Of a DNA stretch of 64,000 nt, positions 22,286 through 32,215 are shown in pieces. The position numbers and the translations under genes were made by a program. The stretch's first letter is position 1. The number at the start of each line of letters is the position of its first letter. Source of the DNA: Lamellibrachia columna. Its lineage: Eukaryota; Annelida; Polychaeta; Sabellida; Siboglinidae. The notes under the pieces are model-generated. The model worked only from the letters and a program-made list of their open reading frames with translations, was not told the origin of the DNA and made no database searches. The stretch is taken from the NCBI GenBank assembly GCA_963662155.1, contig OY759261.1, forward strand, positions 6,532,661-6,596,660, written 5' to 3'.

Positions 22286-22911
22286 CCACTAATCGGAACG
22301 GCTCGCAACAGAGGCGCGAGAGTGTCGCCCACTATACGAGACTCCACGATGTCCGTGTAGACGTATAGGGTGTCGAATCCATGCGTCATGTTCACCACAT
22401 CGTCGGCCTCGATCTCGAAGGGGTACTAGGAGTTGGAGCTGGTGACGGAGACTGCCTTCGGTTCGCTGGCTACGGGTCCACGGAATCCTAGCATGGAAGC
22501 CGTCGCGCTGTGGTTCGGTATGGTGAACAGGGTGTTCTCTGTCATGTGTAACGTCATTTTTTGAGTGACGGGGCTATAGCTCAATCGAGCCCGCGTCTTC
22601 GACGTCCACAGGTTGTGCAGTCCTTTGTTGACGTGATACATCAATGTTAATGGATCGTCGTAATACCCACACGACAACTTCGCACGTCGGGTCACGTCCG
22701 GATTATCGATCGTGTTGAGGAATAACCAGACATCGTTCTCTGTGACGTTGTACCAAGTGTGTGAATACTGGAACTCCGCCAACCCAAACTCCCACTCGCC
22801 GGTCAGATCGATGCGCTGAGGCAAGTCCGTAATGTAATGGGTCAAGGTGTTGTCGAGATGTGTCTTCATAGAAGCGTTGCTAGGCAGCTTCATGTAGAAT
22901 TCAGTCGCCAT
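22286..22911 (-). pseudogene. Penton-like minor capsid protein, Polinton 1
   Basis: Starts MATEFYMKLPSNASMKTH, then LTHYITDLPQRIDLTGEWE, the beginning conserved with Polinton 2. An in-frame TAG occurs at 22,426-22,428 after ASMLGFRGP...SSNS. The frame then continues through THGFDTLYVYTDIVESRIVGD. Near 22,285 the last roughly 45 codons are lost in a deletion that joins it to the core-like gene. Overlaps the upstream membrane-protein gene by 11 nt. Penton identity is by position next to the capsid gene, length (about 265 residues in copy 2) and known Polinton gene sets. Confidence 0.75.
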
Positions 22912-23176
22912 TGCGTCTCAACGTGGGATTGGGCAGTAGGTAACCCAACGAACTACTCAACAGTGCCGTCCACAGATTAGAATCGCCGTGACCTACAGTC
23001 AGGTTGTAGACGCTTATCACGATGACCGTGTACAAGATGACGACCTGACACAGAAACACTATCTCCTCTTTGGGACACTCGGTGCCGAACAGATGCCAAG
23101 GAGTACTGTCGTCGTCGTCGTTCGACGCGTCGGTACAATCCTCTATGATGGTCTGCGGTGTCGTGTCTTGTGACAT
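22901..23176 (-). CDS. Conserved 91-residue membrane protein, Polinton 1
   Basis: Intact. Acidic N-terminus (residues 1-25), a WHLFGTECPKEE segment, one strong transmembrane helix (about residues 38-58, IVFLCQVVILYTVIVISVYN), and a highly conserved C-terminus LWTALLSSSLGYLLPNP. Polinton 2 carries a 90-residue version with the same layout (44,833-45,105), so it is under long-term conservation in this family. It has its own TATA box and overlaps the penton start by 11 nt. Role unknown; a small virion or membrane-active protein is plausible. I do not assign a function. Confidence 0.75.
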   Translation of the reverse strand: MSQDTTPQTIIEDCTDASNDDDDSTPWHLFGTECPKEEIVFLCQVVILYTVIVISVYNLTVGHGDSNLWTALLSSSLGYLLPNPTLRRNGD

Positions 23177-23200
23177 AATGACGACCCGATTTACGTGCTG

Positions 23201-23939
23201 CTAGTTTTTATAGATGAGTGCCTTGGCATCGATCCAGCTGTTGAATGAGGACGGATGTCCGAACCATTTCACCAAAACCCCCTTTCGTCCTGCAAACTTA
23301 CGACGCTGCAGTACCGATTCGACGCGGTACACTTTATCGGCCGGTACCGACACTTTCTGCAGCTCCAGTTCGTAGAAGGTGCCGTCCAGCACGTCAACGA
23401 TATCGTCCCGCTGGCGGTACACGGGCGGTTTGGAGGGATGAACTTCGTGTACGGTGAACACCTCTTCGCTCCAGTTCGTCTCGTAGCCCTTTTCGAACGT
23501 GCCTTTGTACTTGCTGATGCGCACGCGATCCGACACGTTCAACTTGGGCACACCCTAACCGCCGGTCGCTCGCGAACGCGATTCGCAGCGCCGCGACCAA
23601 TGACGCAGCGGATTTCCTTGGCATAGGAATGCATCTGGCTCGTTTCGAAAAGACGTCTATTATTGTGAGGAGAAAGGTGATACCGTCGTTGTCGTCTTTC
23701 AACGTCGTCAGATCGACGAGATCGGCCTGCCACTGTTGATTCATACCGCCCACGATGACGCATCGTCTCTTGAAACGTCGTCTCGCCGGCTTGTGTAAGC
23801 TGTAGGCGTCCTGTTCCGACAACCACTGCGCGACTATTTTTCGAGGCGCGTGCGTGACGCGTCGCAAGGCGTCGACTCCTCCATAACTGCCTACCCTCTT
23901 TGGATCGAAGTAGACCGTCTTCAGTCTTTTCGACGTCAT
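23201..23939 (-). pseudogene. Retroviral-type integrase (DDE, rve), Polinton 1
   Basis: Start ATG 23,939 (MTSKRLKTVYFDPKRVGS). The zinc-free N-terminal part and the first catalytic Asp region (QADLVDLTTL, FLLTIIDVFSKRA) are present. About 350 bp coding for the second Asp and the Glu is deleted near 23,550-23,590, with a frameshift. The C-terminal part resumes at about 23,551 (VPKLNVSDRVRISK) and ends in a chromodomain-like VLVKWFGHPSSFNSWID. The last codons (Y-K-N) contain the TATA box of the next gene. Cannot integrate. Confidence 0.85.
23205..23212 (-). promoter_or_regulatory. TATA box of the 91-residue membrane protein
   Basis: TATAAAAA on the minus strand, 29 nt upstream of ATG 23,176. 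It sits within the final codons of integrase. The Polinton 2 counterpart is TATAAAG at 45,141-45,147. Confidence 0.6.
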
Positions 23940-24085
23940 TAAAACAGAAGGTCCGATGCGTTGACGGTGACGTTGACGACTCCTGAATACTGATAAACGA
24001 CGAGGAGTGCGCTGACGTATAGTAGAACGCACGTTATCACTCCCACAACGGTAGCGGTGGAACAACAACGTAGTAGTGAAACCAT
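23939..24085 (-). CDS. Tiny membrane protein upstream of integrase, 48 residues
   Basis: ATG at 24,085, stop TAA at 23,939-23,941 overlapping the integrase ATG by one base (TAATG). It carries a single hydrophobic helix, TVVGVITCVLLYVSALLVVY. The homologous ORF in Polinton 2 (46,118-46,318) has IVVGVVCCILLYIIALVARY at the same place, although the flanking sequence has diverged. Conservation of a hydrophobic helix in the same frame and position in both elements supports a real gene. Function unknown. Confidence 0.55.
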   Translation of the reverse strand: MVSLLRCCSTATVVGVITCVLLYVSALLVVYQYSGVVNVTVNASDLLF

Positions 24086-24233
24086 AGTCTGAATAACACC
24101 AGTTGTATAAGAATTTCGGCTGCAACGTCACCAAGCAAGGTAAGTCCACTAAACGATATCGATGCGACGACGGAAAGGTACTCGTCCTGTGAATGTGACA
24201 ACATGAATGCGTTACGACTACGATACAATCTTC

Positions 24234-24926
24234 TTATAAGTTGGCCCAACTCATCAATTCAGGTGGTGGTGTAGGCAGGGAATGTTCCATTTGACGTTCG
24301 AGAGGCGACCAGCTTGACGATCGTCGTTGTCGTTGTAGTCGTGGTGTAGCAGCGGCGGGAGTCGCTGTCTGTTGTATGTAGGCTTTCCTGATAGCGTTAC
24401 CGACCAACTCCATGGGTATGTTGATGACGTGGAGTTGTCGTGCGAACGACTGCCAACCCGTCGGATCGCCGGTCTTCCTCTTACGCAACAGATCGTGAAC
24501 GAGATCCACCACGTTACTTCCGGCAACCGGAACACCCTCGTGTATGAGTTCGCCACGATCGCTCCACACGACGTTTCTTTTGAGATGTTCCATCAAACGT
24601 CTGGCTTTGAACTGCAGGCTCTTGGGAACGGTGTTCACCACGTCGGCTTCCATACTAGAAGTTTTTTCGGGTTCCGTCCCCACTTCCTTCCCTACCGCGA
24701 TCACGCGTACCGGTTCCTTGACGCGTTTATCGACCAGGACGTTGTACCGCTGCAACACCTGATTATACAGCGTGACCTTGGTCCCGTCGTCGAGGTCCTT
24801 TCTATCGAGGATGACCTTCATCTCGTCATCGAGGGCTTGCACCTTCTTACCTACGATATCCGTTGGCGGAGGCGGCGAACGAAGCAGCCGCGGATCCACC
24901 AAGGCCATCTTGCGTGCGTGTTCCAT
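24234..24926 (-). CDS. Conserved 230-residue Polinton protein, probably structural
   Basis: Intact. The start MEHARKMALVDPRLL is shared with Polinton 2 (47,272), so I prefer it to the Met six codons upstream. Segments: proline-rich PPPPTDIVGKK, a helical DDEMKVILDRKDLDDGTKVTLYN region, a central linker, FKARRLMEHLKRN, GELIHEGVPVAGSNVVDLVHDLL, and a Gln/Arg/Ser/Pro-rich tail. No catalytic motif. It lies between the capsid block and the ATPase and follows a 124-residue basic protein by 4 nt, which suggests a virion or assembly role. I do not recognise a named domain. Confidence 0.7.
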   Translation of the reverse strand: MEHARKMALVDPRLLRSPPPPTDIVGKKVQALDDEMKVILDRKDLDDGTKVTLYNQVLQRYNVLVDKRVKEPVRVIAVGKEVGTEPEKTSSMEADVVNTVPKSLQFKARRLMEHLKRNVVWSDRGELIHEGVPVAGSNVVDLVHDLLRKRKTGDPTGWQSFARQLHVINIPMELVGNAIRKAYIQQTATPAAATPRLQRQRRSSSWSPLERQMEHSLPTPPPELMSWANL

Positions 24927-24930
24927 GCGT

Positions 24931-25305
24931 CTACTTCTTATCAAACAGCACCTCGCGAAGCAAGGGTAGAAAGACAGAACTCGCCAACGGCGCTAGGAAG
25001 GCCGATAGGAAACCTCCGCTCTGACCCTCGCCGACTTGCGGTCGCGTCAAGAGGAGGCGTCTTCTTTCGGCAGCCGACGTTCGTTTCTGAGACAACTTAC
25101 GTAAGGTCGTCTTGTATTTATCCAAACGACGCCTCTGTAATGGAGTCAACGGAATGTTCTTCCTTAGTATGTTGTAGGCACACTCGGCCAGTGCACATAG
25201 CAGATCGGCGTTGGCGTTGGCGATGATGGTCTTTCTTATTTTGGCGTTCTTGTACCTGTTCAGAGTCTGTTTGCACAAAATGTGTCTCTTCACCAGCTCA
25301 GACAT
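24931..25305 (-). CDS. Conserved 124-residue basic Polinton protein
   Basis: Intact. The start MSELVKRHILCKQTLNRYKN is chosen because Polinton 2 starts there and a TATA box lies 35 nt upstream; an upstream Met (25,338) overlaps that box. Basic N-terminal half (LQRRRLDKYKTTLRKLSQKR) and a hydrophobic Gly/Pro/Ala C-terminus (GGFLSAFLAPLASSVFLPLL) reminiscent of membrane-active virion peptides. The Polinton 2 homologue (114 residues) has the same organisation. A core/packaging or membrane-penetrating role is inference. Confidence 0.7.
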   Translation of the reverse strand: MSELVKRHILCKQTLNRYKNAKIRKTIIANANADLLCALAECAYNILRKNIPLTPLQRRRLDKYKTTLRKLSQKRTSAAERRRLLLTRPQVGEGQSGGFLSAFLAPLASSVFLPLLREVLFDKK

Positions 25306-25339
25306 GGTGCGAATGAAGAGACGATTCACGCGTTCCATC

Positions 25340-25347
25340 TTTTTATA
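25340..25347 (-). promoter_or_regulatory. TATA box overlapping the ATPase stop codon, Polinton 1
   Basis: GTATAAAAA on the minus strand is at once the last Val codon, the TAA stop of the ATPase and a TATA box for the basic-protein gene (ATG 25,305). The same overlap is seen in Polinton 2. Confidence 0.6.
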
Positions 25348-25968
25348 CCTTAGGTAGGTACACGTACTGCACGTCGTCGTCGGGAAAGATACACGCGCGC
25401 AGACGCATGTCCTCGGGAGTGTCCTGTTTGAGATCGATCAATAGATAACCGTACGGCACCGTCGTGACATCTTTAAAAGTTTCTAGCGCAAATTTCGTGC
25501 GTCTCGGATACATCTGACGAGCCAGGTGCGATATCTGCGTTGCATCGCGTGGATTCTTGAACAACACCATGTAGTGAGTGTTAAGACTGATGGTGCGACT
25601 ATCTTTGTTTTTAGGGAAAAGGTTCTGTACGAGATACAGCACGGACGTGTTCCTGTGGTGACTTTTTTAGTGAACAAGGTCGTGACCCGCTCATCCGTTT
25701 CCGTCATGAGATCGTCTATGACGATGAGGTTCCTCGTTGTCGCTTCGAACATGTCAGCCGTCGGTAACCCTCCCTCGAATCGCACGTGAGTCAAGTTCGT
25801 CGTTGCGTAAGCCTCTTGCCATTCTCCGTAACACCACGTGATCTTTTCGGGAGGTGGGTCAATCATCGCAGAGACGTTACTCAACAGACGCTTCACGAAC
25901 GTGCTCTTACCGCATCCCGTCGGTCCGGCTACGATGCACGTGAAGGGATGTTTCCATCGCGTGTCCAT
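25343..25968 (-). pseudogene. Genome-packaging ATPase (FtsK/HerA, A32-like), Polinton 1
   Basis: Would pump DNA into capsids. Walker A is GPTGCGKST at residues 15-23, TWCYGEWQ follows, and Walker B lies in NLIVIDDLM. After FTKK a 1-nt deletion in an A-run (about 25,662) shifts the frame: 25,968-25,483 carries the N-terminal part and 25,642-25,343 the C-terminal part (LVQNLFPKNKDSRTISLN, ending VQYVYLPKV). It starts 40 nt after PolB. Compared with Polinton 2 this copy keeps the residues just before Walker A but is frameshifted. Confidence 0.9.
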
Positions 25969-26007
25969 GATCGATTATGAAAGACGACCTCAGTACAGCG
26001 TCTTTAT

Positions 26008-29000
26008 CTACACGTCCGTCGGACCCGTACTCAGACCGTCCTCGTGCACCACGCGTTTGGCGTAGAAGTAGGTAAGAGCCGCTCGTTCCAGCACGTACGT
26101 CAGCACGGTCGATTTGTGCACTCGAAATCCAAGGTTCTTTCCACCTCCACTCTGACGGTTGGTGAGCACTTCCAGGAACGCCACCTTGTCGATGACGTTG
26201 TGACGTTTGCTCAGACCTTTGGTACTGTACTTGTCGGTGGCCCCGAAACAATAGTACGTCTTGCTGCACAACCCCACGAATCCTTCGCCCGACCACTCTA
26301 CCTTGAACAGACCCGGTATCCTCTTGTCAAACGCTCTGCGCGCCTTACAGCACGCCTCGTCTCCGACCCAAGGTCGACCGACGAGTCGACAGCGCACGTA
26401 CTCGTTCCGATGTTCGTCGCAACATTCGGACGGAAGCCATTCAGAGCGATGTCGGAAATAATGATCTCGCAGTGCTGGGGTCACGAGGTCATCAACGGAC
26501 TCTCCGGTCAAGGCTAAATAGGCACTGTCCGTATCCATCTCACAGTATTGGAACAAAGGTCGTTCCACGTATCTGTCGATGAAGTCGTAATAGAACTGCA
26601 ACATGCGCATCTTGGCGTATTGCAGAACGAAGAATCCCACGTGTACGGGTAGTGTGTACGTGACGGTTCTCTTGCTCATCTCTATCTCGTACGCGTTGTC
26701 GATGACGATGTCGAGTTGTCGGAACCGTTTATTGTTGATCAGATGCGATGCCGTCTTCTTCGTGCAATAGTTGATGTCACGATGTCGGTCCACGTTGGTG
26801 ATGGTCTTTCCGTAACCCGAGTTCCCCAGCAACTTCATAGTATCAGCGATGATGGTCCTGTCTCTGTGGATGTCTCCCTCGCGTCGAGCATCACCGAACT
26901 GTCGGAAACACGGAATCGGATCGTATTCGATGACCTGATAAACGTGCAGCACCTCGAGACCGTGGTCCAGATACCATCGCAACAGAGGCGTGGCGAGCAA
27001 TATCTTATCACCGTAATAACTGCCCACTAGCATGCGCCTCGGAGTCGTCATGATGTTGTGCGCTTCGGCGTATCGACGCATGAACGGACCGAGATCCTCG
27101 CGCATCAGACGGATGTTCTTGAATACGGGCTGCATCTCGGCAAAGTACTCGCGCAGTTCTTCTGGCAAGCGAATGTCGCACTCGATCATGCCGAACACGG
27201 TTCCAGCGCGCACCCCGTTCAGGATATGTTGCGTCGTCGTCGTCCACCTCACGTGACGTCGACGTCGGGGAAATGTAGCGTCCAAACACCGTTTTACGAC
27301 CGGATCTCGTCTCATCTCTTTCCACCCGCATTCCCACAGCTCGACGACCTTGACGAAGTGATGTAGGTAGGCGGTGGTCTTTCGGGTCTTATCGAGCAGT
27401 TCGGTCATGGATTTCCCGTTGACGGAATTGACCTCTTCTCGAGGTGACAGGCAACCGTGAAAAAACACCCGTGGAACTGATAAGCCGTCTTCGTCTCGCT
27501 GCACCATCCATCCACCCGATGCTTGCCTATCCGTTTCTCTCGTCCGTTGATCTGATGTCGTATGGAAAGTCCCGTACGTTCGGATTCCCACGTCAGCCAT
27601 TCCGCAGCCATCTGTCCGTATAGCTGCGCCGATTCGGGACGGAAGTCCTTCTCAACCCGTCGTCGCGTGTACCATCCCATAGGCATGTCTTGCATGACCG
27701 ACCACAGATACAGCGCGTTCGCGTCGTATCCGACGATCGATCGACACGGACGGGAAGCCTTTCCGTACTCGTTCAGACGTAGCATGGTGATCCCTTTTTC
27801 GTGATAGCGGTGAAATATGATCGACGGACCACCACAAATGTTATCTTTGACGAGGTCGTGCAGGTCTTTGTTCTTCTCGTTGAAGATGGTAAAGTAGGTC
27901 TTCTCCGGAAGGTCGTTGAACAAGTACAACATGGTCAGACCAGGTACGCTGATGCCTTGCTTGAACATGTCTACCCCTCGCTGTTGATAGAAGTCAAACT
28001 GTCTGTCGATGGCCTGCAGAAAGGGAACCACGTCCATGTTGTTGTACCAGACGAGAAAATCTCGCAACGTCGTCATGTCGTTGTACCAGACGAGAAAATC
28101 TCGCAACGTCGTCATGTCGTTGTCGCGCCAGGCCTCCTGACAACTGGTGTAATCCTCGTCGGAAATACCTTCGTTCTTCAGACGACTGAAAAAGGCCTCT
28201 TTCGGAGGAAGAGCGGTATCGTCGAGCTTCTCCAGTCGATCCATGTACTCGTACGGGAAATGACCTTTCGTCAACTCGCATCCGTACGCTTTCAGATACT
28301 TGTCGTAACTGAACCCAGGGGCTATGTAGTTGGTCATGTCTAGGAATTTAAGCTGATCCGTCGAAAGACACATGAAAGTGTTGTTGCGCTTGATGACGAA
28401 AAACGAACCGGCACCCTCGTTCTCTTCTTCTTCTTCTTCTTCTTCACCTTGCTTCCTCTCTTCTCGTTCCTTTGCAGTGAACAGAAAGTAAGGTACGAGG
28501 AATTGTTTGATGGCATTGAGATCGTAATGACCCGAATTGAACCCGGCGACGGGTAACTGACGCATCCATCCATACAGTTGTCCCATCAGCTTTTTGTATG
28601 GATTTTTTGTACGTTGAGATTTCTTCTTTTCGTTGACTGCTGACCGTGCAGTCTCCTCTTGTTCGTCCCACCGCGTCATTGCTTCTGCGAGTTGATCCAA
28701 CACGCTCTCGTACGAGTCTTTGATGCTGTCGTACGCGGCGTCACTCATCGATATCAGAATGGCCATCATGTCGATCACCAACTTGTTGGTGTCTCCGTTC
28801 GTGACGAGACATTTCACTCGTTCGTGTCCTGGTACGTTTGACGTCACGCTGACGCTCAGTGGAACGTGACGCGCAATCCAGTGAACCTGGTCGCTGTCAG
28901 ACGGAAGTTGTCCGGTGTCGAACCAACACTCGAAATCAAAAGTGGCTTGGTACGGGTAGTACCGCAACGATTCGTTCACTCGGATGTTCTCGTCGTCCAG

Positions 29001-30590
29001 TCGTTCGAATATGGTCGGAGTCGAATGGTACACGCCTCCGGGAAAGAATCGACGCACGCCTCCCGGACACGTGCTCTCGTGCTGACGCAACTTCCATGCG
29101 TGTGTCCACAACGAGTTGCATTTCCGACATCTGTACGAGTGACACTACATGCGCGCATCCTGGATGAAGGAGAAATGTGTCTCGTGAAGGTTGAGGTAGA
29201 GCGTGGTAGGATATTTACAGATCGATCGACGGATGAGTTCGGCGTTCGGTCGTTCGTCCTCCTCATCCGGTTAGACGAGACTGTACACGCACACATTCGT
29301 CTGGAACGTCGTCTCTACACGATAGAGGTCTTTCATCGTGACCCCAGCAAATTGTTCCATGAGTACACCGTCTTTGTTGTAAGCCTCGTACAGCGTCTTC
29401 ACCGCTGGTTCCAATTGGTGTATGTCACATCCACGATGCAGGGCCAAACACCGGAAGAGACACAGGTTATCAGTGTTCCTTTTGGAATGTTTGGGGTCTT
29501 TGTCCAGACCGATGACGGCTTTGTTCTTCTTGATGTAGACTGGAAGAGGGATCATGTTTACACATCCTATCGAATGATCGACGATGCGGTTGACGAAAAA
29601 TGTGACATTGGTCACGAGTTCGCACACTCACGCAGAATCCGGTCTTTGATTGATGGCCCACTGCAAGACGTCGGTTTCGCGGATGCGTTCGAGAAAGTCA
29701 AAATCCTCACTGTTGGTGACGAGACTGGGTTCGTCCAGGTATCGTCCACAGCAATTACACGAGGAGTGATAGTACTTGTATCGTCCCGTGTTCTTGTTCC
29801 TCAACACGAATCCGTAACTGAGGTTAATCTTGAAGGCATTGGTTTGTTCCTGGTACATTTTCTTCAAAGGCATCTCTAGAACGGTCGTGTCTAGCGTGGT
29901 TAATATTTAATCGTACCTGCACTGGAGAGGTCCTCTCGGCACGCGTGTTCGTATGGTTTGCCAGTGCGCTCGAACGACATCTAGCAGTTCCGTCGATAGG
30001 TTATCGGCAAAGGGAAGTCGAGCGGGTGGGTCGACGGGATCTTCGTCGATAACTAGCGGGTAATGGGATGTGGTGTCTTCTGCGTTTGATCTCTTCGGTG
30101 GTTGTGGTGGTGGTTCGTGTTTGTGCAGGTTGTGTCTGGTCAGTCTGTTGTGTGTCTTGCAATTCTTTCCGCATTTCGTACACGTGTATGCGGTGGTCTT
30201 TTTTTAAGAAGACATGCTGTTCTTACGTGACGCTGTAGATTGTTGCGTGTCTTGAAATTCTTTCCGCATTTCGTACACGTGTACGCGGTGTCCGTAAAAC
30301 GACATGCTGTTCTTACGTGATGCTGTAGATTGTCCCATCTTGTGAACGTCTCATTGCATTTACACGAGTATCGAATAAGAATGCTCAGACGGTGTCGGAT
30401 GATTCTCTAGGTCGCTAGGTGGTGCTATCGAATAAGAATGCTCAGACGGTGTCGGATGATTCTCTAGGTCGCTAGGTGGTGCTATCGAATAAGAATGCTC
30501 AGACGGTATCGAATGACTCTCTACGTGACGTTTTAGCTCTGCATACGTATCGACTGCGAGACCGCAATGGCGACATAGATGACGTTTCAT
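26008..30590 (-). pseudogene. Protein-primed-type DNA polymerase B, Polinton 1
   Basis: About 1,500 codons. N-terminus: C2H2 fingers (CRHCGLAVDTYAELKRHVES, CTKCGKNFKTRNNLQRH and others), then a DNLCLFRCLALH-containing region (near 29,450). Exo motifs: FDFE (about 28,935), FNSGHYDLN (about 28,541), YNNMD (about 28,035). Polymerase motifs: GYDANALYLW (about 27,730), KLLGNSGYG (about 26,825), MDTDS (about 26,530), KYSTKGLSKRH (about 26,220). Lesions: frameshifts in the N-terminal region (30,360-29,880), stops at 29,628-29,630, about 29,271 and about 29,147, and a frameshift in an A-run near 27,460. A 39-bp tandem duplication precedes exo III. The catalytic motifs themselves are intact. Confidence 0.92.
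30369..30532 (-). repeat. 57-bp in-frame repeat in the PolB N-terminus
   Basis: Nearly three copies of a 57-bp unit encoding 19 residues (SEHSYSIAPPSDLENHPTP) between the first and second zinc fingers. Absent from Polinton 2. Confidence 0.9.
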
Positions 30591-30638
30591 GCTGCCTCTA
30601 CTGACACGTCTACAATGACAAACATTGACTCTCGCTAT

Positions 30639-30639
30639 A

Positions 30640-30701
<62 letters not shown>
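30639..30701. repeat. (TA)n microsatellite upstream of PolB
   Basis: About 63 bp of TA, 50-110 nt upstream of the PolB ATG. It could act as or have replaced a TATA element. Confidence 0.9.
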
Positions 30702-30704
<3 letters not shown>

Positions 30705-30786
30705 GGACCGTTCATTATTCGAAGGATCGTTCATTATTTGATATACAGAGGGTACCAATATACGACGGCGAATAATCAGGACGTAT

Positions 30787-31010
30787 TAGATATTTGATAC
30801 ACAGCAGAAGGCGCCACTCTATCTATGCAGGACCGTACGGTGGCGACATCGAAAGGACTGTGAGTTCCTTCAGCGCAGAGGGCGCCACTCTATCTATGCA
30901 GGACCGTACGGTGGCGACATCGAACGGACTGCGAGTTCCTTCAGCGCAGAGGGCGCCATATCTAGACATTACCGTTCCATGTACGACTACGGGATGAAGG
31001 ACTGACAGGA
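30787..31010. repeat. About 78-bp tandem repeat
   Basis: Almost three copies of a unit containing gcgccactctatctatgcag and gaccgtacggtggcgacatc. Each carries a ggcgcca core. Noncoding spacer upstream of PolB. Confidence 0.9.
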
Positions 31011-31340
31011 CAACAAGCGTCATATATTTTCATTTTTATTATATTGTTTGTAATCATACATACATACATACATACACATACGATTCAACTTATATATGAT
31101 TAATGATATGTTGGGTTTGTGAATCTTTACGATCTCGACAGTGACCCTAGTGTACGATATGTTATTAGGTTTGTGGATCTTTATGATCTCGACAGTGACC
31201 CCTAGCTTACGATCGGTTATCGATACGGCAGAGGCTAGTAGATGAATAAGTCTTTTTCGCAGAGATGTATATATATATATATATAAAACAATAACAACAA
31301 TATAAAAATGTATTAATTCATATCCGAATCTCAACAGCGA
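31011..31340. repeat. Spacer with a two-copy repeat
   Basis: Two copies of a unit with ctttacgatctcgacagtga (about 31,122-31,205), plus tacata and atat microsatellites. No gene supported. Confidence 0.7.
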
Positions 31341-31660
31341 ACCAGTCTAAAATGAGCATTTCTACAGCTGCTATGAAATGGGTATGAACAGTGGTTGTGA
31401 AATAATATTAAAAACTACGAAATGTTCGTTTCTACAGTGGTTATATACTCAACTACGTAATGTTCGTTTCTACTGTGATAACATTCAGAACAGTGGTTAT
31501 GAAATAATATTCAAAACTACGAAATGTTCGTTTCTACAGTGGTTATATATATTCAACTACGTAATGTTCGTTTCCACTGTGATAATATTCAAAACTACGT
31601 AATGTTCGTTTCTACAGTGGCCATATATTCAACTACGTAATGTTCGTTTCTACTATAAAC
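31341..31660. repeat. Tandem repeat of actacgtaatgttcgtttct type
   Basis: About six copies of a roughly 45-60 bp unit (aactacg(t/a)aatgttcgttt followed by ctacagtggttatat). ORFs across it are repeat artefacts. Confidence 0.85.
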
Positions 31661-31691
31661 GCCAGAAATGTTGACATTAAAATGGTCATTT

Positions 31692-31695
<4 letters not shown>

Positions 31696-31742
<47 letters not shown>
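31696..31742. repeat. (GA)n microsatellite
   Basis: About 46 bp of GA dinucleotides. Confidence 0.95.
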
Positions 31743-31746
<4 letters not shown>

Positions 31747-31757
31747 AAAAGTTCATT

Positions 31758-32210
31758 TCAAATGTGGTTCGACGCGTTGAATGTCACGTCGAAGACCTTT
31801 TTGTCACTCATGATTGTAGTGGCAACGTCCTGACAAACGTTGTAAGTCATCGTTTCGAGCGAGAGACGACTACTTTGACACTCGCTTATGATCTTCTGAA
31901 TCATAGCGTCTTCAATCACGATGTTACATTCCTCCGACGACATGCGTGCGTCTGGTGACTCGGGGCTGTCAACAGCAACATCTTTATCGCATGACATGCC
32001 CTCGTCTGGTGACTTGGAACTGTCATCTTGCGGCCAGGACAACGGACAACCCTCCGGGTAAGAGGGTACTTCCGTCGACGCCGGTGAAACTCCTGACGAT
32101 TTGTGATGTTTGACTGTCATCATCCATTCGATGGCGTCGTCGTCGTCGTTCGACGCCTGTCTCTTGTGCGTTTTCTCGAACCGAAAGGTTAGTGACGCCT
32201 TCTTGAACAA
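31758..32210 (-). CDS. Unrecognised acidic Ser/Asp-rich protein, accessory module
   Basis: Open minus-strand frame of up to 150 codons, with no ATG at the upstream end (frame opens at TTG 32,210). It may start at an internal Met or be spliced to the upstream exon-like ORF. Low-complexity acidic N-terminal half (NDDDDAIEW, several SP dipeptides in SPDEGMSCDK and SPESPDARM), then a more regular C-terminal part. No domain recognised. It is the 3'-most gene of the accessory block between PolB and the right terminus. Confidence 0.4.
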   Translation of the reverse strand: MFKKASLTFRFEKTHKRQASNDDDDAIEWMMTVKHHKSSGVSPASTEVPSYPEGCPLSWPQDDSSKSPDEGMSCDKDVAVDSPESPDARMSSEECNIVIEDAMIQKIISECQSSRLSLETMTYNVCQDVATTIMSDKKVFDVTFNASNHI

Positions 32211-32215
32211 AAAGA

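Noticed and set aside
22901..23176. Holin or toxin-type assignment for the small membrane proteins
   Set aside because: One helix and a conserved LLPNP end do not justify a named function.
24372..25226. Plus-strand 284-codon ORF
   Set aside because: Antisense shadow of the 230- and 124-residue genes, which are conserved between elements while this frame is not.
28866..29879. Plus-strand 337-codon ORF opposite PolB
   Set aside because: Antisense shadow of the PolB N-terminal region. In Polinton 2 the corresponding antisense frame (51,394-52,134) also lacks motifs.
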